This document shows positions 12,601 through 27,600 of a stretch of 64,000 nucleotides of DNA, piece by piece. Position 1 is the stretch's first letter; each line of letters begins with the position of its first letter. Source of the stretch: Musa acuminata AAA Group (taxonomy: Eukaryota; Streptophyta; Magnoliopsida; Zingiberales; Musaceae). The stretch covers positions 30,941,001 to 31,005,000 of the forward strand of contig NC_088330.1 in NCBI RefSeq assembly GCF_036884655.1, read 5' to 3'. Under the pieces are notes generated by a model, which worked only from the letters and a program-made list of their open reading frames with translations, had not been told where the DNA came from and did not search any database. The translations under genes and the position numbers were made by a program.

Positions 12601-15600
12601 CAAATGAGAAGAATAGAAAAAATAATCACTGAATATTCTGCTTTTACACAATTCTAATCTAAAAATTTGGTGTTTTTAAACAATCATCATCAGCTCATCT
12701 ATCCCCTTATAGCTGTAACGTCACATCCAATGCCACCTCCACCATTACCATTCTAAAGCTTACAAAAGCACCACCATGATCACTGCAATGACCTTCTGTT
12801 GATCATCCTCATCCACCAGTTTTGCCACAACTTCACTAATACCATTGCCATCATTTGTTGCTATGAACACAGACCTCACCTCTCCCCCACAGCCAACACC
12901 ATCTAGCAGCAGTCTATCTCATCCACCAGTTTTGCCACAACTTCACCAAAACCATTGCCATTATTTGTTGCTATAAACACAGACTTAAGTTCTCCACAGC
13001 CAACACCATCTAGCAACTGCGTAGGCACATTGGCACAAAGTAGATATCTATCTGTGAATTGATGGATAGGGAATGTGTCATCGTAAATATCAATAAGATG
13101 GGGAATTTTAGAGTTTTACAAATTTAGCACACGCAGACATATCAGCTCAGAAATAGAGTTGAATTATGAACTTTTGACAAATCAAAGAACCTAACTTTTG
13201 ACTGATCAAAGAACAGTGACCCTATATGACCACAAATCCCATTGATTATCATTAGAAATACAAGAATTTCCAAGATATAGAAGAGATCAGAAAAGGACCG
13301 TCAAAATTTGAGTTGCCAGCTGCTCCCTTGCAACAGGGTCATGCATAAGAACAATTAATCGAGCAAAAAGATCCTGCACAAACAAAAAAGCTTGCACAGA
13401 TAAGTTATTAAATTCACAGGAAATAAATTACAATTTTAAAATACTCAGACATGAAAAGCAACTTGCTTTACCTCAGGGCTAGGAATATCATTTGAATTAT
13501 TAAATTCACAGGATATCATACTTGTGTGAAATGACCTGTGCCTGCACAGCTCAGTTATGCACTTGCAGACCTGCCAGAAAATCAACACGAGGAGACCACT
13601 AAATATTAGTCCAAGCACAGAAAACCTACAAACCACAAAAATGATATTACCAAATCTACTAGTATCAGTATCAAAAAATAGTGATCTGACATTATATGCC
13701 CAAGGCCCCAAGGAATCTCAGATAATTCCTTTGATCAACAAACCACGACACAAAAGCAAAGAGCTTAAACCTATGAAACTCTCCAAGTATAAAAATATAT
13801 TTTTACCGTTGCAACTGCACCTGTATATTCTTTTGGTAAAAGCATCTTCAAGATGAAAGGCCAGAGTATATGCTGGAGAATATCAGTAGACAAGGGACCA
13901 ACTTATCAGAAGCATAACTATAAAAGATAGCCACTAAGGAATTAGCAATAAGAGAACCTCAACGAAACTAGAACATACTAAACTAATGAGACAAACCACG
14001 AGAACAAAATGCACATCTAAGTAAAAGAAGTTTTAAATGTCACTAGTCATCTCATTACCTCCATCTCAGGAATTGTGATAGCCAATAAAAGGAGACCTTT
14101 TTCACAGATTACCCTCAGTTCTGATGGACTAACTGCACCTACCATTACCTGAAAAACTGAAGCCTGCTAAGCTTCTGTTAAATAAAAATACGCCAGCCAT
14201 AATTACTCAGTACAAGCCCAGGTCTTACCTTAAGGTTCCTATTCTGAAATGACTGGAAAGGGCTGCCCCTAGAAGAGGCTTCCTTCAAAGACTTGAATAT
14301 TTTTATTTCCTGGTCTGAAATAGCACAATGGCGTACAAGGTACTCCACAAAAAGCTCTGCAGGAGGCCCACTTAAGTAACAGTGCGAAGCCATGACAACA
14401 ATTAACTGAAACAACAGTTGTATTTGTGTGAATATAGAAACATAGCTAAATCAAAATCCATAATCTAAAGCTTTGATACAAAAGAACTTGAAGGAGTAAA
14501 AGAGTAATAAGAGGAAATAGTGGCTTACTTCTGCAAGTGCTTTTCTAACACCTAAGCTCTGCTCATCTACCAGCAATTTGACAACTTCAACAAGTGATAC
14601 TCTTTTTCCATGCCAAGCTTCCAACAACCTACATAGACAACAACCGGGGATTAAGATGGGATTGAAGCCAGATTAGAGTTTTTCTAAGAAAAGATTGAAT
14701 TTCATATTAAACCCTATGTTTTTGCTATATTACAGTTTGAACCTCCACCTGCTGAAGATAACATTCCACACACACCCTTGGTTTCCCAAAGTGAATTAGA
14801 TATTTTGGTCAAAATGGAGTGCAGGATGTTGTCTGCCATAGAGGGATGTTGGAACTTGGAAGCATAAAATCACAAAAACAAATGAAATCATCTTTAAAAA
14901 TGGCTAAAATTTGGAAACAAACCTGGGTAATAGATGCTTTACTGCATAGAGTGCTCCAATTGTTGACAGTTCATCTTTTGACTGACATTTCTGAAACAGA
15001 AGCACAAGAAACTTTAATCAGGAAGAGACAGAGATATTTTTTCTAATACATGATCCCAAGAATCATAATCTTATAATGTTAAGGATGCTGATTTCAGTGT
15101 GATTTAAGTGTGTCATATCTAATAGTCAATCCTAAAAGTTATTGCCATAAAATGGTTGAAGGTAACTATTTAGTTGGTATTTAGCCATTAAATAGACAGT
15201 TAATATGAGTATATCCATGGACTGCAATTTCACCCACAACGGTTCAGTACAGGTGGCATGTACCAGTTCAACTGCTACCCAAAACCCAGAGCAAACAATT
15301 TCAAGCCAGATCAGGGTGGTATAAGGCATACCGGCTGGGACACCTAATGTACCAGTCGTATGGCAGATATTCAACCATTACCGATCAATACGATATGCCA
15401 ACAGTCAAATTTAACCCAAATTTGACCGTTGGCCCACATTTGGGGGTAATATAACCCGCTCTTGGCTGCCTCCTCTCCCCCTCTATCACTGTCACTCACT
15501 CTCTTTCTCACTCTCACTTCTCACCCTCAGTCTTTTGATTTCAAATTGTGATTAGTGGAGGCTGATCGGGATAAAAGAGGCTTGGAATCTCGAGATTGGG

Positions 15601-18600
15601 TGGAAGTTGTCTTCAATTTAAGATATACTGTATGTCTAGCATAAACTATTTTTTTTCTGTAGGGCACAATGCTTGCAAGAATGTCGGTCTTAAATGATTC
15701 ATGCATGAAATCCCTTTTAGATCCAAATATTGTATTTCACAACTCCACCTCAAATATGTTTTTGGGTAAAAACAAAGCAGAATTTGTTCCAGTCTAAAAG
15801 ATGAATCAATGAATCAATTCCAATTTAAATTACTTTGAGAAAACTATGGTTTTTTTAGTTGTGTTGAGCTCTATATCAGATGCAGTAAGGAAATTTTATT
15901 AGTTCAGTAGTCTTATTGTGATAAAGCATAATTATATTACTAGTACATCAAGGGTTCAAAAATGACTAGGATAAGTTGTTCTAAAGTCTATGAAATTAAC
16001 AGTGAATCTGAGAATAATTGATTGATTGCCAGATAATTTTATTATTCACAAATTGTAGTATTGATACTTTGATAGTTTTCTTGTATCATGAATTTCAATG
16101 ACAATTATGTTCTGGTACATATTGCTTCAAAGTTTGAAGTTCAAACTATGCATTGGCAAATAATATTTCCTCATTTAATTTGACAACCTTTGAGACAAGC
16201 TTCATATTACATTTTAAGTATGAAACTTGGAAAAGATTTTTCAGACAATGATTCTGTTATCAATTTCCAGGCTAACATGAAGCAAAATACTGAATCATAT
16301 GACTCTTGTATTACTAAATCAGTAAAAAAGGTAAGGTTGATAATCTGTTTAATATCATGATAACTTTCTCAAGCACTGCAGAAACCATTGAAACCATAAT
16401 GATTCTAGTTGGCCTTGAAGCTTATTATAATTAATGAATACACTCTATTCCAGAGTGGAACATGTCTATATCTAAGATAATTTCATAAGATATGTTATTC
16501 CGATTTCCAATCATTATACTCACTCGATGGGGAACCGTGTAAGGACTAAAGCTTGTATGCTTCAATGTGTCTATTTTATAATATATGTCCATTCCCAAAC
16601 GTAACCAGACAAGTTACTATTTCAAATTACCAATATGTCGATGCAACTACAAAACATTGCACTTTAACAACCACTCACATTCAGAAGGAAGACACAGAGA
16701 TCCTCAGGATATACAGAACCAATTACAAGAAAGCAATGCTGAATCTCATTATAAGTCTGCAAAAGAAGAATAAACTGATCAATATATCATAGTTTAACAA
16801 AATGTCTTGCGTTTAAACAAGTAGATGAATAATGCAAAGAAAAAAAGAAAGAAAATAGAAGAGCAGCAAATTGATGATTGTAGCAATGTTATGTAGCAGT
16901 ACATTAATCATGGTTTGACATTTCAGTTAGGAGACCCATACCGGTCAATGACCAGACCAGTATGGGTCTGGTCAGTGCCAGCATGACAGCATCCAGTACA
17001 CTGGAGGAGAGGTAGAAAGGGAGAAGAAGAGGAGGACAAAGAGGAGAGGAGGAATTGACAAAGACGAGGAGGCAGAAGAGAGCAGTATCAGTCCGAGCAG
17101 TGGACAGGAGTGTTGGTGGCACTGGGCAGGCAGCACGAGCAGCAAGTGGTCTGTGACAAGTGGTGCAAAGGAGATGAGTGTGGAAGGAGATATCATGAGA
17201 CAGAGAAAGCGGAGGTATTATGGTTCCTATTTATTGGAGTTAAAAAGAAAAATAAGAAAATTCATGCAATAAGCCTTGTACCGCAACTGGACACTAGAAA
17301 GGGGCAGTCCACATCTCGGTGCACTCCCAAACCAATAGATAATGGCCAGTACATACTCGTCCAAGCAAAATGGAATTCCTTGAAATTAATTTACTATCCA
17401 TGAATAGCAAGAAACCATTCTCCATGAACTGATACTAGACGAATGACATGTATTTTACTCGCATAAATATGCATGTCTAAACACAAGAGTAATAATTAAC
17501 ATGCAATGGCACATGGCTCACTATCTTTGCCAGATTTCTTCTATAACCATTTCTGTTTTGATGGGGGCTTCTGGCCATTTAATCATATATCTAGAATCCC
17601 CTAAGTCCAATACGTTAAAATCTTCATGCAACTACCTCTTAGCTATCACATTCACAATGACAAGTTCCTTGTTAAAAAAGGTTGGTTGTCCAATCCTCCT
17701 GGCTTGATCCATAAATCTTCTTATCATATATTTTCTAACTATTAGCCTGCCTTCGAGATTTGGAAGGTCATTCAATAACTTACGCTGTAAAGGACATTGG
17801 GTTTTTGGGGAACCCATTTCATTCTATCCTTACACCATTTTGTTCGAAATGAACTTGTGAATCAGGCAAAAATTATAGGCTTTTCCAGGATGTTTGACCT
17901 AAAACTGGAAATTTGCTTAGAAAGCTTTAGGTGGTTTCCTCTTGAAGGGTTGATAACCTTAAAAAAGGAATTGCTTAGATTTCACTTTTTTCTTGCTTCA
18001 TGCAGAGAGTTCTTATTGTTCTCCGAGTTATTGAAGTGTTTGATGGAAATTGAACATTAACTTCAAATGAAAAGAATAAATAAAAGGCTATCTTTATCTG
18101 TTTTGTAAAAGAAAAAAAGTCTCAAAAAGGAAAAGAAGAAAGAAAAAAAAAGGAGAAGAGAAAACAGAGGAGCATCATCTATTCAAAGCAAAATTTTCTA
18201 ACAAAAAAAGGAAGAAACAGGGAGTAACTAGAAAAAAAAAAGGAAGAGCTACTCTTTAGTAGATCAATGAAGGGGCCAATGCCAGAGAACCTAAAGAATC
18301 AACCTATAGATTAAGAGATGATCACGAGGATTGCTCTTTAAACAAAGAACAACAACTAAAGGTAGTTAGATGAAAAGGGAAAATCAAAGTGGTTAAGAAA
18401 TCTAATAACAAAAACAGACACTTTCAAGTAACTTCTGGTGTTGTGGAACAAATCTTAGCCCCAAATATTAAAAGACAAATTGGTGAAATATGTAGGTAGC
18501 TAAAATAACACGCAAAAAATCTCCTAAAGCTGTGAAAAATTTGGGAAAGCATTATCTAAGAAGTTACAAGCTTAAAAAATGAAGAAGTTTCAGATGATTT

Positions 18601-21600
18601 TAGCAATGACCTTATGCAGTGGAGAACTATTACTTCCAATTCCTGAAAAACTTTGTATTAATCAAATTGTAAATGATGCTTTGATATGTGGTTTTCCTCT
18701 AGTAGCAGTGCACCTAAAGTTCAGAGCATCAAATCCAAAGAAGGCAAGTGAAGAAAAGATGATGGCAGACCCAAGGTTATTTTTTTTCCGAAGGCTGACT
18801 TTCTTATTAAGCTGCTACCTCATCAAGACTTTTACCAAATATTTTCAAATGTAATCTAATAGTGGTACAACATTTTGAAACAAGTGGGTCCAATGCCAAA
18901 AGTCGTCTCAATAATCTCTGAGGTAGACCTATGACCAAGAAGCTTATCGTTATATGACTAATAGTGAACCTTGTGCACTAGATTACACTCTTCAGTGCTT
19001 AAAATCATTTGGTTAGAAATTTCATGAATGGTTATTCCCTTGTCCACTTTCCATCTAAAATCAAAAGTTCAATCAAATGTCATCGATCCCATAAACTAAT
19101 GAATGTGGCTATGATGAATGTCTTGTGCTTTCAGTATATTTGAATAATGCAGTATTAAAAGTTTAACCATCATATCATCATAATATTCCCCTCTATCATA
19201 TAACATGAAATCTTACAGGTTGCATTTCAGAAAATGGTTTGATACCTAAATGTTGAAGAGAAGCCAAAGAAACAAATACAGTGCTAAGTTGGGATTCTCA
19301 TTTCTGGCATAAACAAATATTAGTCATTACTTCAAACTAAGGAAGCACCTTTAGACCCATCGAGAAGTTCAAACGGTGATCAGTCTGGCTATTGATGCAT
19401 GCTACGGGGAGAAGCGTGCACAAGATTACTGTAAGTTCCTGCAGAAAACAAATTCACATTTACGAGAAATTGAGCAAAACAAACAAAAGGATTGAAAATT
19501 CTAATGTTGCATAATGCCTTAACTACACGGATCACATATAAACCTAATACAAAATCCCATATAAACCTAAACATAAGCATCTAACTTAACAGTTAGATTT
19601 CTTTAATGAACAAAAATTGAAACTCAAATCATCAAAATATTCATCTTATTATTTTCTGATATAGACCCATGTATTGAAAATCGTTAATTAGAACTTAAGC
19701 CTTCAAACCACTCAAGAATAAACAAAGTCAAGTTTACAGTTTAAACTGCAACTACAAGAAATAAAATCTCTTGATCTGAGTAACAAAAATAATCACTCTA
19801 CAACTCCTGACAGGGTCTAACTGCTTTGCAGATTCATTAGTAGAGAAAGGAAGAGTGAATTGTTTCCAAAGAAGCATTTCTAAGCACTGATAAAATTGTA
19901 TGCAATGTGGGAAATATCTGGGTCCTGCAGAAGTAACAGATGCCAGAAAGATCTGGTAAGGTCTGACTAGATTCAGGTGTAGCAGATACATTAAAATCCT
20001 GAGGAAACATAGAGCAGACAGTAGCCAAGATGATTTACAACCAAAATATAACATCAGATATGAGGATGATAAGGCTTATAAAGAGTGTCAGAGAGTTGCT
20101 TCCAAAAAAAAATGTACAGAGTGGATGGTAGCCAAGATGGTAGGGTAGTATAGTACTTTGTCAGACATGGAGTATAGTACTTTGTTGGACATGGAGACAC
20201 ATATTTGAAAACAAGCTGGGAGCAGGTATAAAATCACCTAAAAGCAAAGATAAATTAACTAGGATCACCATGTGCTTCAACCATACTAGTAGAACATAGA
20301 TCTTCAAAGCAAGCAATCTCTTGAGGATGCAATTGATATCATTTCAAAATAAAGCATTAACCACTAAAATCAACCAGCAAACCATTCTATTGAGTTTTTC
20401 TTACACAATGTCAGCCTCATCTAATTAACTGACAATGGCTCTATAGAATTTAGTTTCCTTACTTTTTTGCTTCTCAAGGTGAAGATAGGCCAAGGTTATC
20501 AATTTATTTACTATGACAAATGTAAGAAAAACAAGATGAGATATAGTAAAAAAAGAGAGAAGAAAGAAAGAAAGAAAGAAAAGAGAGACAGATACACAGC
20601 AAGAAGTTTTCTCTGGAAAAAAAGAGCCAGAGATTAATGTTGTGCTATTATGCTCACATGGTCATGGAAAACAATAATAATGCTAACTAAAAGTGCACCT
20701 TAATTACAGCAAGCAAGCCCTAGGATGTTTCTTCTGGACACTGAAATGGTGTTCCTCAGGCTTGTATCAATGCACATGCATATTATATCAACTGCTTAAA
20801 CTTCAAACCATGCAATGGATTTTGGCCTTCAACCTTGGACCTCAAGAAAGAATCTGCCCATATCTAGCCTACAAATGGTCAGCCACATTCTTGGTCAAAA
20901 CTAGGGACTAATTTTTCAAATGGTCTGGAGAGAATAATGATAAGAACAGGCCCAAGCTTGGCCCAGTTCTTCTAATCAGCAATTTTTAGCCCAACACAAC
21001 CATTTCCAGGCATACGCGGTGACCTATAATGAAGAAAAAGCACTCATGTAGGAACAAGCAAAAGTTCGGGGAACAAGCTTAGAGATCCAGAGCCTGACAA
21101 AACGTTTTTTCATTGGCCATTCAAAGGTTGATTGTCCCTTATCACATAAGTTGATCCCCTCAAGCACCAAGCAATCAAGAATTAAGTAAATGTATATGCA
21201 CCCTCAGCCCCATGCTCGGCTTGCCAGGCATACATGAATAGAAAATCAAAGTTATAAGGAAGAAATTTTGAAGTTTTTCCGATTAGGAACTTTAATCATT
21301 GATCTAGAGCTTGATTGCCACTAATCACCAATTAGAAACTTTAATCACAAGAGTATGAGAAAAAGTGGGAATGAGAGAGTGCACTAAAGTTAGTGAGAGT
21401 GAGTGAAAAATGGGGGAGGGAGGGAAATTGAAAGCCCCAAAAAGAGACCCCAACCTTCAATTTGACCATTAGGGCTAGATTTGACCAGTTTTGGGTTGGT
21501 ACCAATCGAAATCCAATGTGTTTTGATCATATCAAACAGGTCAATAAGGGTCGAACTTCAATCATATCGATCGATATACCACCCATATCGACTGATACTA

Positions 21601-24600
21601 GATCAGTTTTCCATGTACCGCCTGAAATGGTTAGGTAACAATCAAGTTTGAATGTATCATATGGGTCGGTAATGGTCGAGTTTCCACGTACTGCCTGAAA
21701 TGGTTAGGTAACAGTCTTTGAATGTATCATACGGGTCGGTAATGGTCAAGTTTCAATTATATCAACCCATACACCACCCTACCGACTGATACCATGGCAA
21801 TTTTCTATGTACCACCCAAAACCGATACATACAACTCATTTCATACCATTTCAGGTCGTACGTCAAGCCTTGGACATACCTATCTTGAACTTAGTCAGCA
21901 ATCAATAAAACCTATTCAACCAAAGGAAAGGGCTCGCCATTATTGGGCTTTATTTTACAATTGAAAGCCTCGTATAGCAGGTGCTAACTCCAATCTTAAC
22001 CCAGACATCATGCTCGTTGACCAAGAAAGAATGTTTGGAGGATCTTCCATCCAAGACAACGATCCCAAGCCCAACAAAAAAAAAAAAAGTGACCAATCCA
22101 TCTTTGGATTCAACACTACAAAATATATTCCAGCTCAAGATGGAAAAGGCAAGGATCAAGAGTAATAACCCTGAGCAAGCCTTGTATAAGATAGTATAAT
22201 TCTTGATTCCTTTCCATTTCTTGTGATTTTAAAACTATTCCATTTGCCATTATTTATACTTTCTAGTAGCTAAAGAGTCATGAGAGTCCTAATTTTAGTC
22301 TAACTAATGTTCAAGAGCCCTATTAGGAACATTGCATGGACTATGAGTTAGAAAGGTTGTTTCACTATTAAAAGACACATTTGAAGTGTTATAATCATTG
22401 TTGAGTGATAATTTTTTCCATAATTGAAAAAAAGAACATTTGATCTTAATTCTCAAGGCATAATTGTTTTTTATTTCCAGTATTAGCATGATTCCTTTAA
22501 TCTCAGTTGATCCCAAGTCTCTGGAAGTTTTCACCCTTGGAATAGAAAATCAAGGGGCCAGTTTCTAACAATATATAAAAAGCAAAAAAGAACCAAAACA
22601 TAATCATCAAGTTATTCTGCAAAGTTATATACTACATGGTATGCAATTTCGAATGGTACCGCCCAGTACGGGCGGTACATACCGGTCCAACGGTATACCG
22701 GTACGCAGACCGCTAGCTGCCGGACGGAACGTGCTACAGTGCTATAGTGCTACAGTAGAGAGAGAAATATTTAAAATTAGGTATACCGCTCAGTACGCCC
22801 TGGTGTACCGCTCGGTACACGGTACCGTACCATACCGAGCTAACCTCGAAACACTGGTATGGTACGGTATTGCATACCTTGATATACTATATATCTTTAC
22901 TGATACAAGATCATATCATAAATGCACGATCAATCCTTCATAAAAATAGGAATAACAAAATCTACCTCAAAATCAAGTAGGGGAGGACCACTCTCTGATA
23001 GCAAACAGGCAGTAAGAAGATTATGCAGACTCTGTGTAGCAAGAAAAGCAATCTCTTGATCTTTCTTGTATCTGACACAGGTAAAACAACAAGCATATAA
23101 CCACGTCTCATGTTTTACACTCATCTTTGGAAAAATAAATCAATAAAAGATCGTTGTCATCTTAATACACACAAGTCCAAAATCGTTGGGATTAGCCTGG
23201 GCAATCCTGCCTTCAACTGCGAACGGGTAATAAGTCCAACCATCTGTCCTAAAGCATCTACTGCAGAAAGTCGTACCTGTACCAACAGATATTATAGGGA
23301 TATAATATACATGCTATGAGGTAAGATAAATTGATATCTTACCCAAAAGAAGAGGGTACACACATTGAACTTGTACAAGTATGCGTCTGTTTGGAGTTTC
23401 CACCTTATGACTATTCATTTAAATTTAAGGGAGTATTTAGAATTTAGATATCATCATTAAATACCTTTAGGTCTCGTGAACCTGCCCAAACTCTCAACAA
23501 TAACTCAAAAACAGAGTTCATGAATGACCTGAAGTATATTTTAGTGTCAGGCTGATGAATAGCTGATGAGTACATCCAATAATCCATAACACATGAACAG
23601 AAAGATATCAGAAGCTTACATCACATCACTATCAAGAAGCGGATCTGAAGGGAAATCTCCAATATACTGCCAAGCAGCCTGACACCAGCATTTAAATGCT
23701 GGATAAATGTTTGTCAGTTATGTCAAGATGGTCATATAAAAGCCCTAAAAAAATGTTTAACAAACAAATACCATTTGCAAAAACTGGCCGTTGAGTGTCC
23801 CGCACACTTCCAAGAATAGGTAACACACGTAAAAGGACATCTTTCAAATGTGGGGTGAATTTCAAGGCTTGGGGAACAGTACACAATGTTAGCTAAAAGT
23901 GTGTAGATACCATCCAATAAATTCAGTTAAAGAAAAAAGAGAGAGAGGGGGGGTGGGGGGGGATTCTACACCTTCAGCAGATGCAAAATCTGCTAGTATC
24001 TGCACCATGGACTGTAAAGCTGAATTAGGTCCGGATAAATGGAGAAAAACTTCTTCCATCATCTAGAACATGAGTTTAGCTCAAATCAGATAGTTGATAT
24101 CAGAAAATGATAAAAAAATGGGAATAAATGAAGAGCCAAATACTACCATCAAATATTAGTATCAAAAAGGATAAAGCAAAGTCTAAAGATGGTTACATTC
24201 AAACTATTTGAAAAAGAACAAAGACAAACAAGAAACTAGAGTTCCAACAAGAACAACATATTACACGGCTATATTCAGCTTGCGCTAAGTTTAGACCACA
24301 AAACCACAAATGAGGTCTTACTATGGGAACCAAAAATGACAATAACCCAAAAAAAAACAGTTTATAACAACAAGGATTAGCAAGCACATGTAGCCCTGCA
24401 ATGTTTAAAATTTGAATTTCACCCGGCAAAACTTGTATTCCCATATATGGATTGCCATCTCGTACTGACCATGTGTATCATTCTGATGTACCAACCAATA
24501 CCAATGTACCAAATGGTATACTGATACATATCAAAGACTCAAAGTGGAAGAAGAAGGAGAAGGGGAGATGGTGGAGGTAGAGGAGGAAGAATAAGATGGA

Positions 24601-27600
24601 AGAAGAGGAGGCCACGGAGGTGGAAGAGGCGAGAAGATGATGGAAGAAGAGGAGGAGGAAGAGGAAGAGGAAAAGGAAGAGGAGCAAGAGGAAGAGGAGA
24701 ACAGGAGGAAGCATATCCAAAAATGACAGCAGACAACGAGTGGCAGCAGGCAGCTCAGCGTGTATAGCAAAAAGGGCTCACAAACGCAAGCTGTAAACCA
24801 TATGAGTTAAATAGGTTTTTTTTTTTTATTAATAGGCCAGACCGGACCCGCCGAAATGGGAGTGGTCCACATACAGGTTCACGCCCAGACTGGTACATGC
24901 TGCTGCCCCTTGCGTTCCATCTGAACGAAACCACAGCCCTGATTCCCATAAAACCTTTTTAAAAAGATAAACATTCTTAGGAAGTTGTAATCTTAATCAT
25001 ACACCACTTCAAGTATATTGTAAATTATTTATTTTGATTCAACAACAACAATAAAGCTGTAAATGTCCCAACAAATTTTTCATTTTGATTATGTCTGTTC
25101 AAAAGAACATATATGGGAGTTTATCCTAGTGGTATATCCACAAGATCAATATACAGGAGCACATTTTCAGTATGTATAAACAACTATTTCTCAATCAATA
25201 TAACAAAGCATTGTCATGCATATGCATCCACTCCAATCAAATAAAGGTTAATCTTTCGGTCTAACACCAGTCAAAACAGTACAGTTCCAGTACAGCTCAG
25301 GACTAACCTAAAACTGTTATAGCAATATTTTGATGTTCTATAGTTCAGGGTCTGCCATACTGATTCGTACCGCCCGGTACGGGCGATACGTACCGGTCCG
25401 AGAGGCGACCGGTACGCGGACCGCCCGCTACACCCAAAAAAAAAACCCGTATCAGACGTTACGGGTAATATCGGGCGGTAACGGTCGAAATCGACCGATA
25501 CCACTCGGTAACGATCGAAACCGACCGTTACCACACTGTAACAGTGCTATGGTGCTCCAACGGTCAAATTGACCGTTGGAGCCCTTTCTCCTCCTATTTA
25601 AACCAATCTTCTCTCCCCTATTTCATTATACTCACTTAAACTCTCTCTCAAACATTTTTTTTCTCTCATAAACTCCATAAAACAACGATTTGTGAATTCA
25701 ATCGAGGTTAATTTGGGAAGATTAAGAGGAAGAACTTTCTAATCAAGAGGTATGTATTCGTTTTCTTTAATTAGAGAGTAATTAAGATATTTAAGATTAT
25801 GATTAGTGTTTTTCATGCATAGTAAGTATTGAATAATATTTATCATAGTAAAATAAGTTTAATTAAATTTTATTAAAGTTATTTAATGCTGCGATTAGTT
25901 ATTTTAATGATGATTTAATCGAAATTTGTTTGATTTTATATCAATTTAATGTTTTTAATACCTATTAGGGTATTTGTCATGTTTATAGTGGTGAAAGAGA
26001 AGTAATTAGTGAAAAATTAATTATATTAATCATATAATTAGTGTAGATAAATGATAATTTTATCATAATTTGAATTTTGAATCTATAACGAGCTGAAATA
26101 CGAACCTCGAACAAGACTACCTCAAAGACCGAAAAAGATATGTGATGCTATTAGCCTATTCTTACCTAATTTACATTGATTTTGCTAAACTTATACTATT
26201 ACTATATTTATTTGTAACTTGAAAACCCTATCCTAACTTTTTTTAAAATTTTCAGGTATTTTCGGATGGTTAAATCGGTGAAATCGGGTGTACAGCTCGG
26301 TACACCCACACCGTACCGTACCGAGCCCGGGTTGAAACGCCAGTATGGTATGGTACGGCGAACCTTGCTATAGTTACAAATCAAGGTATTCTAATAGAAG
26401 AGAGAAGTTAAGAGAGTGGCAAATTTCCTAGGCTGTTTTATGTTGAACAGCACAAAAAATGCTGTTTATCAAGGTATTTTAGTGTCTAACTTGGTAGGAC
26501 TTATTAATAGTTACCAATGTTAAAGGTTTCCAAAAATCTTTCCACCAATCAACTACAAGATCAAGACAGAACAGTTACTATAAAATACTCAAGCTCATCA
26601 AAAAAATCTTACCAAGTCAGGCGCATGAGATCCAATTGAAACAAGTAGACCAGCTGCTGCCCTTTGCCAGTCAGCATTAAGTTCCTAGCAGTACATAAGA
26701 TAAGCCATATGAATATCACATAATATAGGTTAACTAATCATTACAAACAAAATGAAAAAACAAAGTAGAGCAACATCAACTTTCATCTTCAATTTCTATT
26801 TTCATCCATGTATCAGAAAAGATTATTCAACTGTTTTATTGTGCACACAGAAAAAGAATAGAATATTGTTCTGAGATTCTCAGGACCCTTGAGAGTTTGA
26901 GATCTACTGTTAGATTGTTTGCTTCAGTGGCAGTTAATATTTCTAAAAAGATTATTTCCTTTTCTTTGATGTGTTAGCGTGTGACACCCAAATTTAGTCC
27001 CACATTAGATGTGGGAGGAAATTTGAGTTGGTTTAAAGAGTTAGATGGGTCTACTACTGCTAACTTAAGCTTAAGATTTTTAAGCTATGGTTAAGTTCTA
27101 TCAAGTTAGCAACTGTTATTCTATCGGCTCACGACTTGGAGCTTCTCTATCACCCGAAAGAGTGAAAATAGATCTCTCTTTATTCCACTTTCTCTTATTA
27201 TGTAACCTTCACGGTGAAAGTCAACAGGCAGTCTGTCTTTGCCAAGAGAAGGTCCACAATACTTTTCTAAATACATATAATTGATCTCATGTTGGTTGCT
27301 CCTCTATGACAGAGCGACTGAGGTTTAAGACAATGAAATAACTCCCCTGCTTCCTCCCTAAACATCGCACTGGTGGAAGCCTCATGCAATAAGCAGTCCT
27401 CTTAAAGCCTCACTAGGATTTTGTCTCAAAAGTTCAATATTGATTAAAAATTAAGATGATCAACATAGATAAATCCTGTAATTGCATTCTTGTCCAATGT
27501 ATTTAATAAAAGGCCAAAAGGGCCCTCTCATGTTCTATATCACCCAGACCATTAAGCTATTAAAGTTCACAAACTTCTCACTACTACAATCATTAAGCCT

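Noticed and set aside
19752..20054. 100-aa minus-strand frame in SGR6 intron 11
   Set aside because: It lies between two well-placed SGR6 exons, shows no HEAT-repeat match, and including it would break the phase.
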